33,103 bases of DNA from an uncultured Bacteroidota bacterium (GTDB taxonomy: Bacteria > Bacteroidota > Bacteroidia > Flavobacteriales > Flavobacteriaceae). Where the stretch lies: positions 1 through 33,103 of the forward strand of contig CABXHU010000011.1 of assembly GCA_902512065.1 (NCBI GenBank), given 5' to 3'. Both the position numbers and the translations under genes were made by a program. Shown in pieces: positions 14,042 to 22,641 of this stretch (position 1 is its first letter; each line of letters opens with the position of its first letter). Below the pieces are notes generated by a model. The model was not told the origin of the DNA. It searched no databases and saw only the letters and a list, made by a program, of their open reading frames with translations.

Positions 14042-15864
14042 TGAAAAATTATTTTAATAGAATATTTAGTTATACAATTCCCTATAAGAAATTTTTTCTT
14101 CTAAATATTTTTACAAACATTTTTTATGCATTGTTTGGCACGTTATCTATGATATCACTCTTCCCTATGCTTAAGGTTCTGTTTAATCAAACGGAGTCAT
14201 TAACAACAAAGCCTATTTGGGCTGGATTCGGTGATATAGCTAATTATGCAGAGAGCTATTTAAATTACTTTGTTACTATCAAAAAAACTGAAGGAAACAA
14301 TGATGTGTTAATTTTTATGGTTTCTATAATTATAATCACATTCCTTCTAAAAAATCTCTTTAGTTATCTGTCAATGTTCTTTATCACTTTTTTAAAGAAT
14401 GGTGTTGTAAAAGACTTTAGAAATGATATATATAACAAAATTGTAAAGCTTTCAATGTCATATTATTCAGAAAAGAAAAAAGGTGATATAGTTGCTAGAA
14501 TTTCGTCTGATGTTTTAGAAATTGATAATTCCTTTTTAACAGTTTTTGAGCTAATAATTAAAGAACCGTTAATGATCTTCTTTACGCTTATATCAATGTA
14601 TATAATAAGTCCTGAATTAACTGGATTTGTGTTGATATTTATTCCGCTATCAGCAATTTTCATATCTATTGTCGGTAAATCGCTTAAAAGAAAATCATTA
14701 AAAGTTCAAAAAGAACAAGGGTTATTTATTTCACTTGTAGATGAGACATTAAATGGATTAAAAATTGTAAAAATATTTAATGCTGAAAATGCTTTTTCAA
14801 AAAAATTCTATGAATCAACAAACAGATTGTATAAATTCTCAAATAGTGTTATCAACAGGAAAAACCTTGCAAGTCCTTTAAGTGAATTTTTAGGTATTTG
14901 CTCAATCACAGCAATCTTATGGTATGGTGGAATGATGGTATTAAAAGAAAACTCATTAGATGCCAGTACATTCCTGGTTTATTTAGGTTTAGCATACAAT
15001 ATTCTTACTCCTGCAAAAGCGCTTAGCAAGGCTAGCTATAAGGTTAGAAAAGCATATGGTGCTGCCGAAAGAGTATTTGAAGTTCTAGATGATAACAGAT
15101 TCATCAAATCTATTGACAATAGTATATCCCTAAAAGATTTTAATTATAGTGTTGACTTTGATAATGTTTCATTTAGTTATGACAATGAAAATGTAATAAA
15201 AAATCTATCATTTAAAATCAAAAAAGGTGAAACTGTAGCATTAGTGGGCCAATCTGGTAGTGGGAAATCTACAATTGCTAATTTAATAAGTAGATTTTAT
15301 GACATACCTGATGGTAAAATTAAAATTGATGATAAGAACATAAAAGACATAAATTTAAAATCACTTAGAAAGTTAATTGGATTGGTAACTCAAGATTCAA
15401 TCTTATTTAATGATTCAATAAAAAATAATTTATTAATTGGAAAAGAAAGTGCTTCTGATGAAGAAATAATTGAAGCACTTAAGATTGCAAATGCTTGGGA
15501 ATTTGTTAAAGAATTACCAAATACAATAGAAAGTAATATTGGAGATTCAGGAAATAAACTCTCTGGAGGTCAAAAACAAAGACTTAGTATTGCAAGAGCA
15601 GTATTAAAGAACCCCCCTATTATGATTCTAGATGAAGCAACTTCCGCATTAGATAGTGAGAGTGAGCATTTGGTCCAAATTGCACTAGATAACGTTATGA
15701 AAAATAAAACATCTCTTGTAATTGCTCACAGACTTTCAACAGTACAAAATGCAGATAACATTCTAGTTTTAGATAAAGGGAAAGTTATTGAAAGTGGAAA
15801 ACATAAAGTCCTAATGGAAAAAGGTGGTATTTATACGAATTTAGTACGAATGCAAACTATCTAG
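14041..15864 (+). CDS. MsbA-like ABC exporter (fused permease and ATPase)
   Basis: The 607-aa half-transporter has an N-terminal six-helix exporter domain (about residues 15-340) and a C-terminal ATPase. The ATPase shows Walker A GQSGSGKST (403-411), signature LSGGQKQR (from 507), Walker B ending in Asp531 with catalytic Glu532 (ILDEATSALD) and the switch His563 (AHRLS). It would act as a homodimer in the inner membrane. MsbA-type proteins flip lipid A or other lipids, but the same architecture also exports peptides and drugs, so the substrate is open. The start overlaps the mutase stop by one base. A lipid or glycolipid role fits that neighbour but is inference. Confidence 0.88.
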   Translation: MKNYFNRIFSYTIPYKKFFLLNIFTNIFYALFGTLSMISLFPMLKVLFNQTESLTTKPIWAGFGDIANYAESYLNYFVTIKKTEGNNDVLIFMVSIIIITFLLKNLFSYLSMFFITFLKNGVVKDFRNDIYNKIVKLSMSYYSEKKKGDIVARISSDVLEIDNSFLTVFELIIKEPLMIFFTLISMYIISPELTGFVLIFIPLSAIFISIVGKSLKRKSLKVQKEQGLFISLVDETLNGLKIVKIFNAENAFSKKFYESTNRLYKFSNSVINRKNLASPLSEFLGICSITAILWYGGMMVLKENSLDASTFLVYLGLAYNILTPAKALSKASYKVRKAYGAAERVFEVLDDNRFIKSIDNSISLKDFNYSVDFDNVSFSYDNENVIKNLSFKIKKGETVALVGQSGSGKSTIANLISRFYDIPDGKIKIDDKNIKDINLKSLRKLIGLVTQDSILFNDSIKNNLLIGKESASDEEIIEALKIANAWEFVKELPNTIESNIGDSGNKLSGGQKQRLSIARAVLKNPPIMILDEATSALDSESEHLVQIALDNVMKNKTSLVIAHRLSTVQNADNILVLDKGKVIESGKHKVLMEKGGIYTNLVRMQTI

Positions 15865-15942
15865 ATTAATAGATGTTTAAAAATAGTGAATAACTAATTC
15901 ATTAACCCTTCTGATTTAATTCATAGTTAATAATAAATCGAT

Positions 15943-15950
15943 TAAATTTG
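15943..15950 (+). promoter_or_regulatory. candidate -7 box for purL
   Basis: TAAATTTG matches the -7 consensus and lies 24 bases before the purL ATG. No -33 TTG is present at the usual distance. The 110-base gap shows no clear terminator for the exporter gene and no purine riboswitch that I can recognise. Confidence 0.4.
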
Positions 15951-15974
15951 ATTTTCTATTTCTCATTTCTTTAA

Positions 15975-18900
15975 ATGATACATTTTTTTGATAATCGTGA
16001 GGATATAATTTTTGCTGTACAGACAGAAAAAGATCTATCAGATTCTGATGTTAATAAATTATCTTGGTTATTTGGAAATTCATCCCTTACAAATTCTGAT
16101 AAAATTAAAACTACTTGTTTAGGTCCAAGAGCTGTAATGGTTTCTCCATGGAGCACTAATGCTGTTGAAATGACTCAAAATATGGGTATTGACCATATAA
16201 ATAGAATTGAAAAGTATGCTAAAATAGATCATGATTTTAAAGATTATGATCCAATGTTATATGAAAAATTTAGTGAGCTAAATCAATCCCTATTTATAAT
16301 AAATATTGAACCAGAACCTATAAATTATGTTGATGACATTAGCTCTTATAATGATTCTGAAGGCTTATCTCTAAATGAAGAAGAAGTAGATTATTTGCTT
16401 AATGTTTCAAATGAGGTTGGAAGAAAACTAACAGATTCAGAAATTTTTGGATTTTCACAAGTTAATTCTGAACATTGTAGACATAAAATATTCAATGGAA
16501 AATTTATTATTGATGGTCAAGAAATGCCTAGTAGTTTATTTAAGTTAATTAAAAAGACATCTAAAACTAATCCAAATAACATAGTATCTGCCTACAAAGA
16601 CAATGTAGCTTTCATTAAAGGACCTATTATTAATCAATTTTCTCCATCTAGATCAGATATAGCTGATTATTATAGATTAAAGTCATTTGAATCAGTAATA
16701 TCTTTAAAAGCAGAAACACATAATTTCCCTACAACAGTAGAGCCATTTAATGGAGCTGCAACAGGATCTGGAGGTGAAATTAGAGATAGATTAGCTGGAG
16801 GAAAAGGTTCAATTCCAATGGCTGGTACAGCAGTATATATGACGCCTTATTCAAGATTTAATGACTATTCATGGGAGAAGAAAATTATAAAACGTAATTG
16901 GCTTTATCAAAAACCTGTAGATATATTAATTAAAGCATCTAATGGAGCTTCAGATTTTGGAAATAAATTCGGTCAACCTCTAATTTGTGGCTCTGTCCTT
17001 ACATTTGAACATCAAGAAGATAATCAAATTCAAGGTTATGATAAAGTAATAATGTTAGCAGGAGGTATTGGATATGCAAAAGCAAGTGATGCCATCAAAG
17101 ATGATCCCGAATTGGGTGATAGAATAATTGTAATGGGTGGGGAAAACTATAGAATTGGAATGGGAGGTGCTGCAGTTTCTTCAGCTGATACTGGTGAATT
17201 TTCATCTGGAATAGAATTAAATGCTATACAAAGATCAAACCCTGAAATGCAAAAAAGAGTAGCAAATGCAATTAGAGGTGTAGTAGAAAGTGATGATAAT
17301 TTTATCATTTCAATACACGACCATGGAGCTGGAGGTCATCTAAATTGTCTAACTGAATTAGTTGAGAATTCTGGAGGAATTATAAATATTGACAAACTAC
17401 CTGTTGGAGACTCAACGCTTTCGTTTAAAGAAATTGTTGGTAATGAATCGCAAGAAAGAATGGGATTGCTTGTTAATGAAAAAAAATTAGAGTTGCTGAA
17501 GAAGATTTGTGAAAGGGAAAGAGCTCCTATATATGATGTTGGAAATGTTACAAATGATGGAAAATTTAAAATTATATCAAATACAAGTAATTCAAAGCCT
17601 GTAGATCTAGATCTTAAACATTTTTTTGGCAGCTCCCCTACTACAATAATCAATGATATTTCTACTGAAAAAAAATACACCAATCTTAAATATGAATCAA
17701 TTAATTTTTACGATTATTTAAAAGATATTCTAAAACTTGAAGCCGTTGGGTGTAAGGATTGGCTTACTAATAAAGTTGATAGATGTGTAGGAGGAAAAGT
17801 AGCTAAGCAACAATGTGTTGGCCAGTTGCAATTACCATTAAATAATTGTGGTGTGATGGCTTTAGATTATAATGGAAGTAATGGTATTGCAACATCAGTT
17901 GGGCACTCTTCTATTTCAGGATTAATTGATCCGGTTGCAGGAAGTAGAAATAGTATCGCAGAAGCGCTGACGAATATAATATGGGCGCCTTTAAAGGATA
18001 ATATTTCAGGGATTTCATTATCAGCGAATTGGATGTGGCCATGTAAAAATAAAGGGGAAGATAAAAGATTATATGAAGCTGTAAAAGCAATTTCAGATTT
18101 TGCAATTGAGCTAGGAATAAATATACCTACTGGGAAAGATTCATTATCAATGACTCAAAAATATAATGATAGAGAGGTCTTAGCGCCAGGGACTGTAATA
18201 ATTAGTGCAGTAGCTCATTGTGATGACATTAATAGAATTGTTGAACCTGTTTTTAATTCAAAATATGGGGAGATCTACTACATTAACCTATCAAATGATA
18301 AACATAAATTAGGTGGAAGCTCATTTGCACAAACATTGGGTAAAGTTGGCCAAGAAACTCCAACTATACAAAATTCAAACCTTGTAATAAATGTCTTTAA
18401 TACAATTCAAAATTTAATAAGAGAAGACATGATAATTGCTGGGCATGATATTGGTTCCGGCGGATTAATTACTACTATTTTAGAAATGTGTTTTGCAGAA
18501 AACAATCTTGGAGCTAACATTGATTTTTCATTAATCAATGAAGAGGATTCAATAAAATTACTTTTTTCAGAAAACCCTGCTATTGTCATTCAAGCTAAGG
18601 ATGAATCAATTGAGAATGTTTTTAAAAATAAAGGAATTAACTATTACAAAATTGGTAATGTAACTAGTAATAAAACTATTTCAATCAAAAATCATTTAGA
18701 TACATATCAATTAGATGTAGAAGAATACAGAGACTATTGGTTTAAAACATCTATGCTTCTTGACAAAAAGCAAACAGCAAACAATCTTTCAGAAATTCGA
18801 TATCAAAACTATAAGAATCAGCCATTAGATTTTAAATTTCCCATTAACTTTTCTGGAAAAATCCCTAGGATAGAAGAAATTAAAAACAAACCTAAAGCAG

Positions 18901-19646
18901 CTGTAATAAGAGAGAAAGGAAGTAATAGTGAACGTGAATTAGCTAATGCATTATTTTTAGCAGGTTTTCAAGTTAAAGACATTCATATGACTGATCTGAT
19001 TTCAGGAAGGGAAAACCTAGAGGATGTACAATTTATAGGGGCTGTTGGTGGTTTTTCTAATTCGGATGTACTAGGATCAGCTAAAGGTTGGGCCGGAGCT
19101 TTCTTGTACAATAAAAAAGCAAAAGAATCACTAAATAATTTTATTTCAAGAGAAGATACTCTTTCAATTGGAATTTGTAATGGTTGTCAACTTTTTATGG
19201 AACTAGAAGTTGTCAATCCTGAACATGAAGTTCATGGAAAGATGACATTTAATAACTCTAGTAAGCATGAGAGTGGATTCACTTCTGTAAATATTCAGAA
19301 AAATAATTCTATTATGCTCTCATCATTAGAAGGATGTAATTTAGGGGTATGGATAAGTCATGGAGAAGGTAAATTTAGCCTCCCCTATTCTGAAGACAAA
19401 TACAATATAATTTCAAAATATACTTATAAAGACTATCCTTCAAATCCTAATGGATCTGATTATAATGTAGCTATGATGTCTACCACTGATGGTCGCCATT
19501 TAGTAACAATGCCTCATATAGAAAGATCTCTTTTTCAATGGAACTGGGCAAATTACATCAAAGAAAGAAATGATGAAATTTCTCCATGGATAGAAGCATT
19601 TATTAATGCTAGAAATTGGATCATAAGTTATAATTCAAAAAATTAA
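15975..19646 (+). CDS. purL: phosphoribosylformylglycinamidine synthase, single-chain form
   Basis: This 1223-aa enzyme carries out the fourth step of purine synthesis, FGAR to FGAM with ATP and glutamine. The order is an N-terminal PurS-like region, a linker, two AIRS-type synthase halves and a C-terminal class I glutaminase. The linker and first half show FSQVNSEHCRHKIFNG and KAETHNFPTTVEPFNGAATG. The glutaminase has nucleophile Cys1068 (GICNGCQ), with His1181 and Glu1183 in PHIER completing the triad. It is the large fused type known from gamma-proteobacteria, eukaryotes and Bacteroidota, not the split PurS-PurQ-PurL form. The start MIHFFDNREDIIFAVQTEK matches the family. No other pur gene is nearby. 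Confidence 0.97.
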   Translation: MIHFFDNREDIIFAVQTEKDLSDSDVNKLSWLFGNSSLTNSDKIKTTCLGPRAVMVSPWSTNAVEMTQNMGIDHINRIEKYAKIDHDFKDYDPMLYEKFSELNQSLFIINIEPEPINYVDDISSYNDSEGLSLNEEEVDYLLNVSNEVGRKLTDSEIFGFSQVNSEHCRHKIFNGKFIIDGQEMPSSLFKLIKKTSKTNPNNIVSAYKDNVAFIKGPIINQFSPSRSDIADYYRLKSFESVISLKAETHNFPTTVEPFNGAATGSGGEIRDRLAGGKGSIPMAGTAVYMTPYSRFNDYSWEKKIIKRNWLYQKPVDILIKASNGASDFGNKFGQPLICGSVLTFEHQEDNQIQGYDKVIMLAGGIGYAKASDAIKDDPELGDRIIVMGGENYRIGMGGAAVSSADTGEFSSGIELNAIQRSNPEMQKRVANAIRGVVESDDNFIISIHDHGAGGHLNCLTELVENSGGIINIDKLPVGDSTLSFKEIVGNESQERMGLLVNEKKLELLKKICERERAPIYDVGNVTNDGKFKIISNTSNSKPVDLDLKHFFGSSPTTIINDISTEKKYTNLKYESINFYDYLKDILKLEAVGCKDWLTNKVDRCVGGKVAKQQCVGQLQLPLNNCGVMALDYNGSNGIATSVGHSSISGLIDPVAGSRNSIAEALTNIIWAPLKDNISGISLSANWMWPCKNKGEDKRLYEAVKAISDFAIELGINIPTGKDSLSMTQKYNDREVLAPGTVIISAVAHCDDINRIVEPVFNSKYGEIYYINLSNDKHKLGGSSFAQTLGKVGQETPTIQNSNLVINVFNTIQNLIREDMIIAGHDIGSGGLITTILEMCFAENNLGANIDFSLINEEDSIKLLFSENPAIVIQAKDESIENVFKNKGINYYKIGNVTSNKTISIKNHLDTYQLDVEEYRDYWFKTSMLLDKKQTANNLSEIRYQNYKNQPLDFKFPINFSGKIPRIEEIKNKPKAAVIREKGSNSERELANALFLAGFQVKDIHMTDLISGRENLEDVQFIGAVGGFSNSDVLGSAKGWAGAFLYNKKAKESLNNFISREDTLSIGICNGCQLFMELEVVNPEHEVHGKMTFNNSSKHESGFTSVNIQKNNSIMLSSLEGCNLGVWISHGEGKFSLPYSEDKYNIISKYTYKDYPSNPNGSDYNVAMMSTTDGRHLVTMPHIERSLFQWNWANYIKERNDEISPWIEAFINARNWIISYNSKN

Positions 19647-19667
19647 TGGAATAATATTTGATTATAA

Positions 19668-19675
19668 TATATTTG
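19668..19675 (+). promoter_or_regulatory. candidate -7 box for the M14 carboxypeptidase
   Basis: TATATTTG matches the -7 consensus, 12 bases before the ATG at 19688. No -33 TTG is seen at the usual distance. Confidence 0.35.
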
Positions 19676-19687
19676 TAATCGATCAAA

Positions 19688-22111
19688 ATGAAAAGGCTAA
19701 TATTTATTTTAATATTTTTTCTCCAATTTAACTACGTTAATTCTCAAGAAGCTGAGTTATATCATAGGGTTAAAATTAATTACAATTCATATGAAAATTT
19801 TGAAAGAATTTTAGAATCAGGTATTTCACTTGATCATGGATTACATAAGAAAAATAGTTATTTTGAATCTGATTTTTCAGAATCTGAAATTTTAATAATA
19901 GAAAATCTAAATATTAATTATAGTATTGAAATTTATGATGTAGTATCTCATTATAAAAACAGAAACAATCCGAATCATAAAGATTATATCTCTAAATTAA
20001 ATACCAAGAACGCTACATGTGAAGGATCTAACATCTCCAGTTATAATACACCTCAAAATTATGATATTAAAGATGGTAATGATTTTGGAGGATTCTATAC
20101 CTATAGTGAAATGCTAGATGAACTAGATCAAATGCATCAACTTTATCCAAATCTTATTTCAGCAAGATCAGATATAAAAGATACAGCAACAGATGAAAAT
20201 CCACACATACATGAAACGTATCAAGGAAGGTTTTTACAATGGGTTAAGATTTCTGACAACCCAGATGAAATTGAAGATGAACCTCAGATTCTATATACAG
20301 CCATACATCATGCAAGAGAGCCAGGGTCACTACAACAATTAATTTTTTATATGTGGTATCTACTTGAAAATTACAACACTGATGTTGAAGTTAAAGAAAT
20401 AGTAGATAATACTGAATTATATTTTGTACCATGTGTAAATCCTGATGGATATATTTATAATGAAACTAATAATCCTCAAGGTGGTGGTCTGTGGAGAAAA
20501 AATAAATATAATAATCATGGAGTGGACAATAACAGAAACTACTCTTACATAGATGACAATGGAAATGAAGTATGGAATACATCTGGGACTTCTAGCAATC
20601 CTAATGGGAGTACTTATGCTGGTAATGGGCCATTTTCAGAATCTGAAAATAGAGCAATTAGATATTTTATAGAAAATCATGATTTTGTAATTGCATTAAA
20701 TAATCATACCTATAGTAACCTGCTACTCTACCCTTATGGGTATGACGATGATCAATATACTGAAGACAATGATGTTTTTGAACTTATTTCTGAAGAGCTA
20801 GTTAAAGAAAATGGATATGATAATATCATTAGTGCTGATCTTTATCCAGCTGCTGGAGATAGTGATGATTTTATGTATGGAATGCTAGAAACAGAACTAG
20901 GTGGAACAAGAAACAAAATATTTGCTATGACCCCCGAAATAGGATCATCTTTTTGGCCTGCAGCTTCAACTATTGAGGATCTATGTAAAGAGATGATGTA
21001 TCTTAATCTAACCGCTGCGCAAATGGCAAATAATTATGCAAGGTTAAAAGAAATTAATACGTCTAGTTTTATTAGCTCAATAACTTTTTCAGCTAATTAT
21101 GAAATTCAAAGACTTGGTATAGGAGGTCAAGGAGATTTCAATGTTTCGGTTATTCCAATTTCAGATAATATTGTCTCTGTATCAAGTAATAATAGCTATA
21201 ATCAAATGAATCTAGGTGAAATAATTGAAGATTACTTTTCAATTCAATTAAACAGTGAGATTGAATATGGAGATCAAGTATCTTATAAATTAATTCTTAA
21301 TAATGGTTCCTACGATAAAGAAATTTTAGTGGATAAAATCTATGGTGAAGCTAATATAATCTTTGAGGATGATAGCAGCATGATACAGGATTATTGGAAT
21401 AGTGATTCATGGAATATGACATACGAAGACTACAGCTCCCCCAATACATCTATAACAGATTCGCCATATTTTAATTATAGCAATAATGAATATTCCCTAA
21501 TTGAATTATCTAGTTCAGTAAATCTAACTGATGTTTCATATGCAGAAATAAATTTTAATACAAAATGGGAAACAGAAAGTGGTTATGACTATGTTCAAAT
21601 AGAAATATCTACAGATAATGGGGTGTCATGGACTCCTCAATGTGGCGAATACACTAAAAGTGGAAGTGAAACGCATGAAGATGCAGTAGGTGAGCCATTA
21701 TATGATGGACTACAAGCTTCATGGGTTAATGAAACTATATCTCTTACTGATTATTTAGAAAATGAAATAAAGATTAGATTTAAATTAGTATCAGACAATT
21801 CTCAAAGAAGAGATGGGTTCTATTTTGATGATTTAAAAATTAATACTATAAGTAGTAATCTAGGTGTAAATACTCAAAACCCTCATCAATTAAAGATATA
21901 TCCTAATCCATCAAAAGATAAAGTTTATATCAAAACTAATCTAACTAACTATAATGTTTCAATTTATAATCTAATTGGGAAAAAAGTGCTAAAACTTCAA
22001 AATCAAAATAAAGAAACATTAATAGATATAAGTTCATTATATCAAGGATTATACTTAATTGAATTGGAAGCAAACACCTCTATTCATACATTCAAACTAA
22101 TTAAACTTTAA
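19688..22111 (+). CDS. secreted M14 zinc carboxypeptidase with T9SS C-terminal domain
   Basis: The 807-aa protein has a Sec signal peptide (residues 1-19, ending YVNSQ). An M14 catalytic domain spans about 120-450. Zinc ligands are His208 and Glu211 (HHARE) and His340 (NNHTYSNLLLYPYGY). Arg283 in NNRNYSY fits the substrate carboxylate site, and Glu417 in TPEIGSSFWP is the general base. A beta-rich region of about 450-720 includes a jelly-roll-like piece with YDYVQIEISTDNGVSW. The last 75 residues form a type A T9SS sorting domain (LKIYPNPSKDKVYI, then YNLIGKKV, and a lysine-leucine end). It is therefore likely exported across the outer membrane to degrade proteins or peptides outside the cell. 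Confidence 0.9.
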   Translation: MKRLIFILIFFLQFNYVNSQEAELYHRVKINYNSYENFERILESGISLDHGLHKKNSYFESDFSESEILIIENLNINYSIEIYDVVSHYKNRNNPNHKDYISKLNTKNATCEGSNISSYNTPQNYDIKDGNDFGGFYTYSEMLDELDQMHQLYPNLISARSDIKDTATDENPHIHETYQGRFLQWVKISDNPDEIEDEPQILYTAIHHAREPGSLQQLIFYMWYLLENYNTDVEVKEIVDNTELYFVPCVNPDGYIYNETNNPQGGGLWRKNKYNNHGVDNNRNYSYIDDNGNEVWNTSGTSSNPNGSTYAGNGPFSESENRAIRYFIENHDFVIALNNHTYSNLLLYPYGYDDDQYTEDNDVFELISEELVKENGYDNIISADLYPAAGDSDDFMYGMLETELGGTRNKIFAMTPEIGSSFWPAASTIEDLCKEMMYLNLTAAQMANNYARLKEINTSSFISSITFSANYEIQRLGIGGQGDFNVSVIPISDNIVSVSSNNSYNQMNLGEIIEDYFSIQLNSEIEYGDQVSYKLILNNGSYDKEILVDKIYGEANIIFEDDSSMIQDYWNSDSWNMTYEDYSSPNTSITDSPYFNYSNNEYSLIELSSSVNLTDVSYAEINFNTKWETESGYDYVQIEISTDNGVSWTPQCGEYTKSGSETHEDAVGEPLYDGLQASWVNETISLTDYLENEIKIRFKLVSDNSQRRDGFYFDDLKINTISSNLGVNTQNPHQLKIYPNPSKDKVYIKTNLTNYNVSIYNLIGKKVLKLQNQNKETLIDISSLYQGLYLIELEANTSIHTFKLIKL

Positions 22112-22112
22112 T

Positions 22113-22146
22113 TTTTTTTTTACTATGCACGCATAGTAAAAAAAAA
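22113..22146. promoter_or_regulatory. long perfect palindrome, probable MarR operator and T9SS-gene terminator
   Basis: Sixteen-base arms pair perfectly around a 2-base centre. The core is TACTATGCACGCATAGTA, flanked on the left by a T run and on the right by a run of nine A. It lies between the carboxypeptidase stop and the marR start, with its right edge 30 bases before the marR ATG. MarR proteins bind such dyads as dimers and often repress their own operon, so an operator is the leading reading. The same hairpin could also terminate transcription from upstream. A weak -7-like TACATTTA follows at 22152-22159. Confidence 0.65.
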
Positions 22147-22176
22147 TTCAATACATTTAACAAAGTTTAATTTATT

Positions 22177-22641
22177 ATGAAAACCCCTACAATAGATTAT
22201 TCACTTAGAACATCTTGGCATTCAGTAAAAAAGATGTATCATGAAGAAGCGAAAAATTATGACGCAACAATGGCTATAGGATTCACATTACTTAGCATTG
22301 ATCAGGAAAATGGAACATCATCAACATCTCTAGGGCCAAAAATGGGAATGGAAGCTAATAGTTTATCTAGAATATTAAAGACAATGGAAGAAAATAAATT
22401 AATATTACGAAAACCAAATCCTGATGATGGTAGAGGGATTCTAATATATCTTACAGATAACGGAAAAGTTAAAAGAGATATTACTAAAGAGAAAGTATTG
22501 AAATTTAATTGTTTATTAGAAAAAAAGATTGGAAAATCAAATATTAAATTATTTCATAAAATTTCTGAAGAAATAAAAAATATAGCAGATGAAATAAAAA
22601 AAGTAACATGCAAAAATAATTCTTTAATCAATGAAAAATAG
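22177..22641 (+). CDS. MarR-family transcriptional regulator of the fatty-acid degradation operon
   Basis: The 154-aa protein is a winged-helix MarR regulator. A dimerisation helix region comes first. The recognition segment SLGPKMGMEANSLSRILKTM and the wing NPDDGRGILIYLT follow at about residues 55-95, with long C-terminal helices to about 145. It is the first gene of an operon and overlaps the fadN start by 11 bases, so translation is likely coupled. It sits just after the palindrome. The natural hypothesis is autoregulated repression relieved by a fatty acyl-CoA or a related signal. The ligand is not visible from the sequence. Confidence 0.88.
   Translation: MKTPTIDYSLRTSWHSVKKMYHEEAKNYDATMAIGFTLLSIDQENGTSSTSLGPKMGMEANSLSRILKTMEENKLILRKPNPDDGRGILIYLTDNGKVKRDITKEKVLKFNCLLEKKIGKSNIKLFHKISEEIKNIADEIKKVTCKNNSLINEK

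Noticed and set aside
15865-15974. Short inverted repeats such as TGAAT-AACTA-ATTCA in the gap before purL, considered as a terminator or riboswitch.
   Set aside because: The stems are only 5 bases, have no T run after them, and no purine-riboswitch core is recognisable.
16500-19600. A possible split or frameshift in the very long purL reading frame.
   Set aside because: The frame is continuous over 1223 codons with every expected domain and the glutaminase triad present.
15936-19683. ATCGAT occurs upstream of both purL and the carboxypeptidase, which might hint at a shared operator.
   Set aside because: It is a short palindrome in AT-rich DNA, the surrounding bases differ, and the two genes have no functional link.
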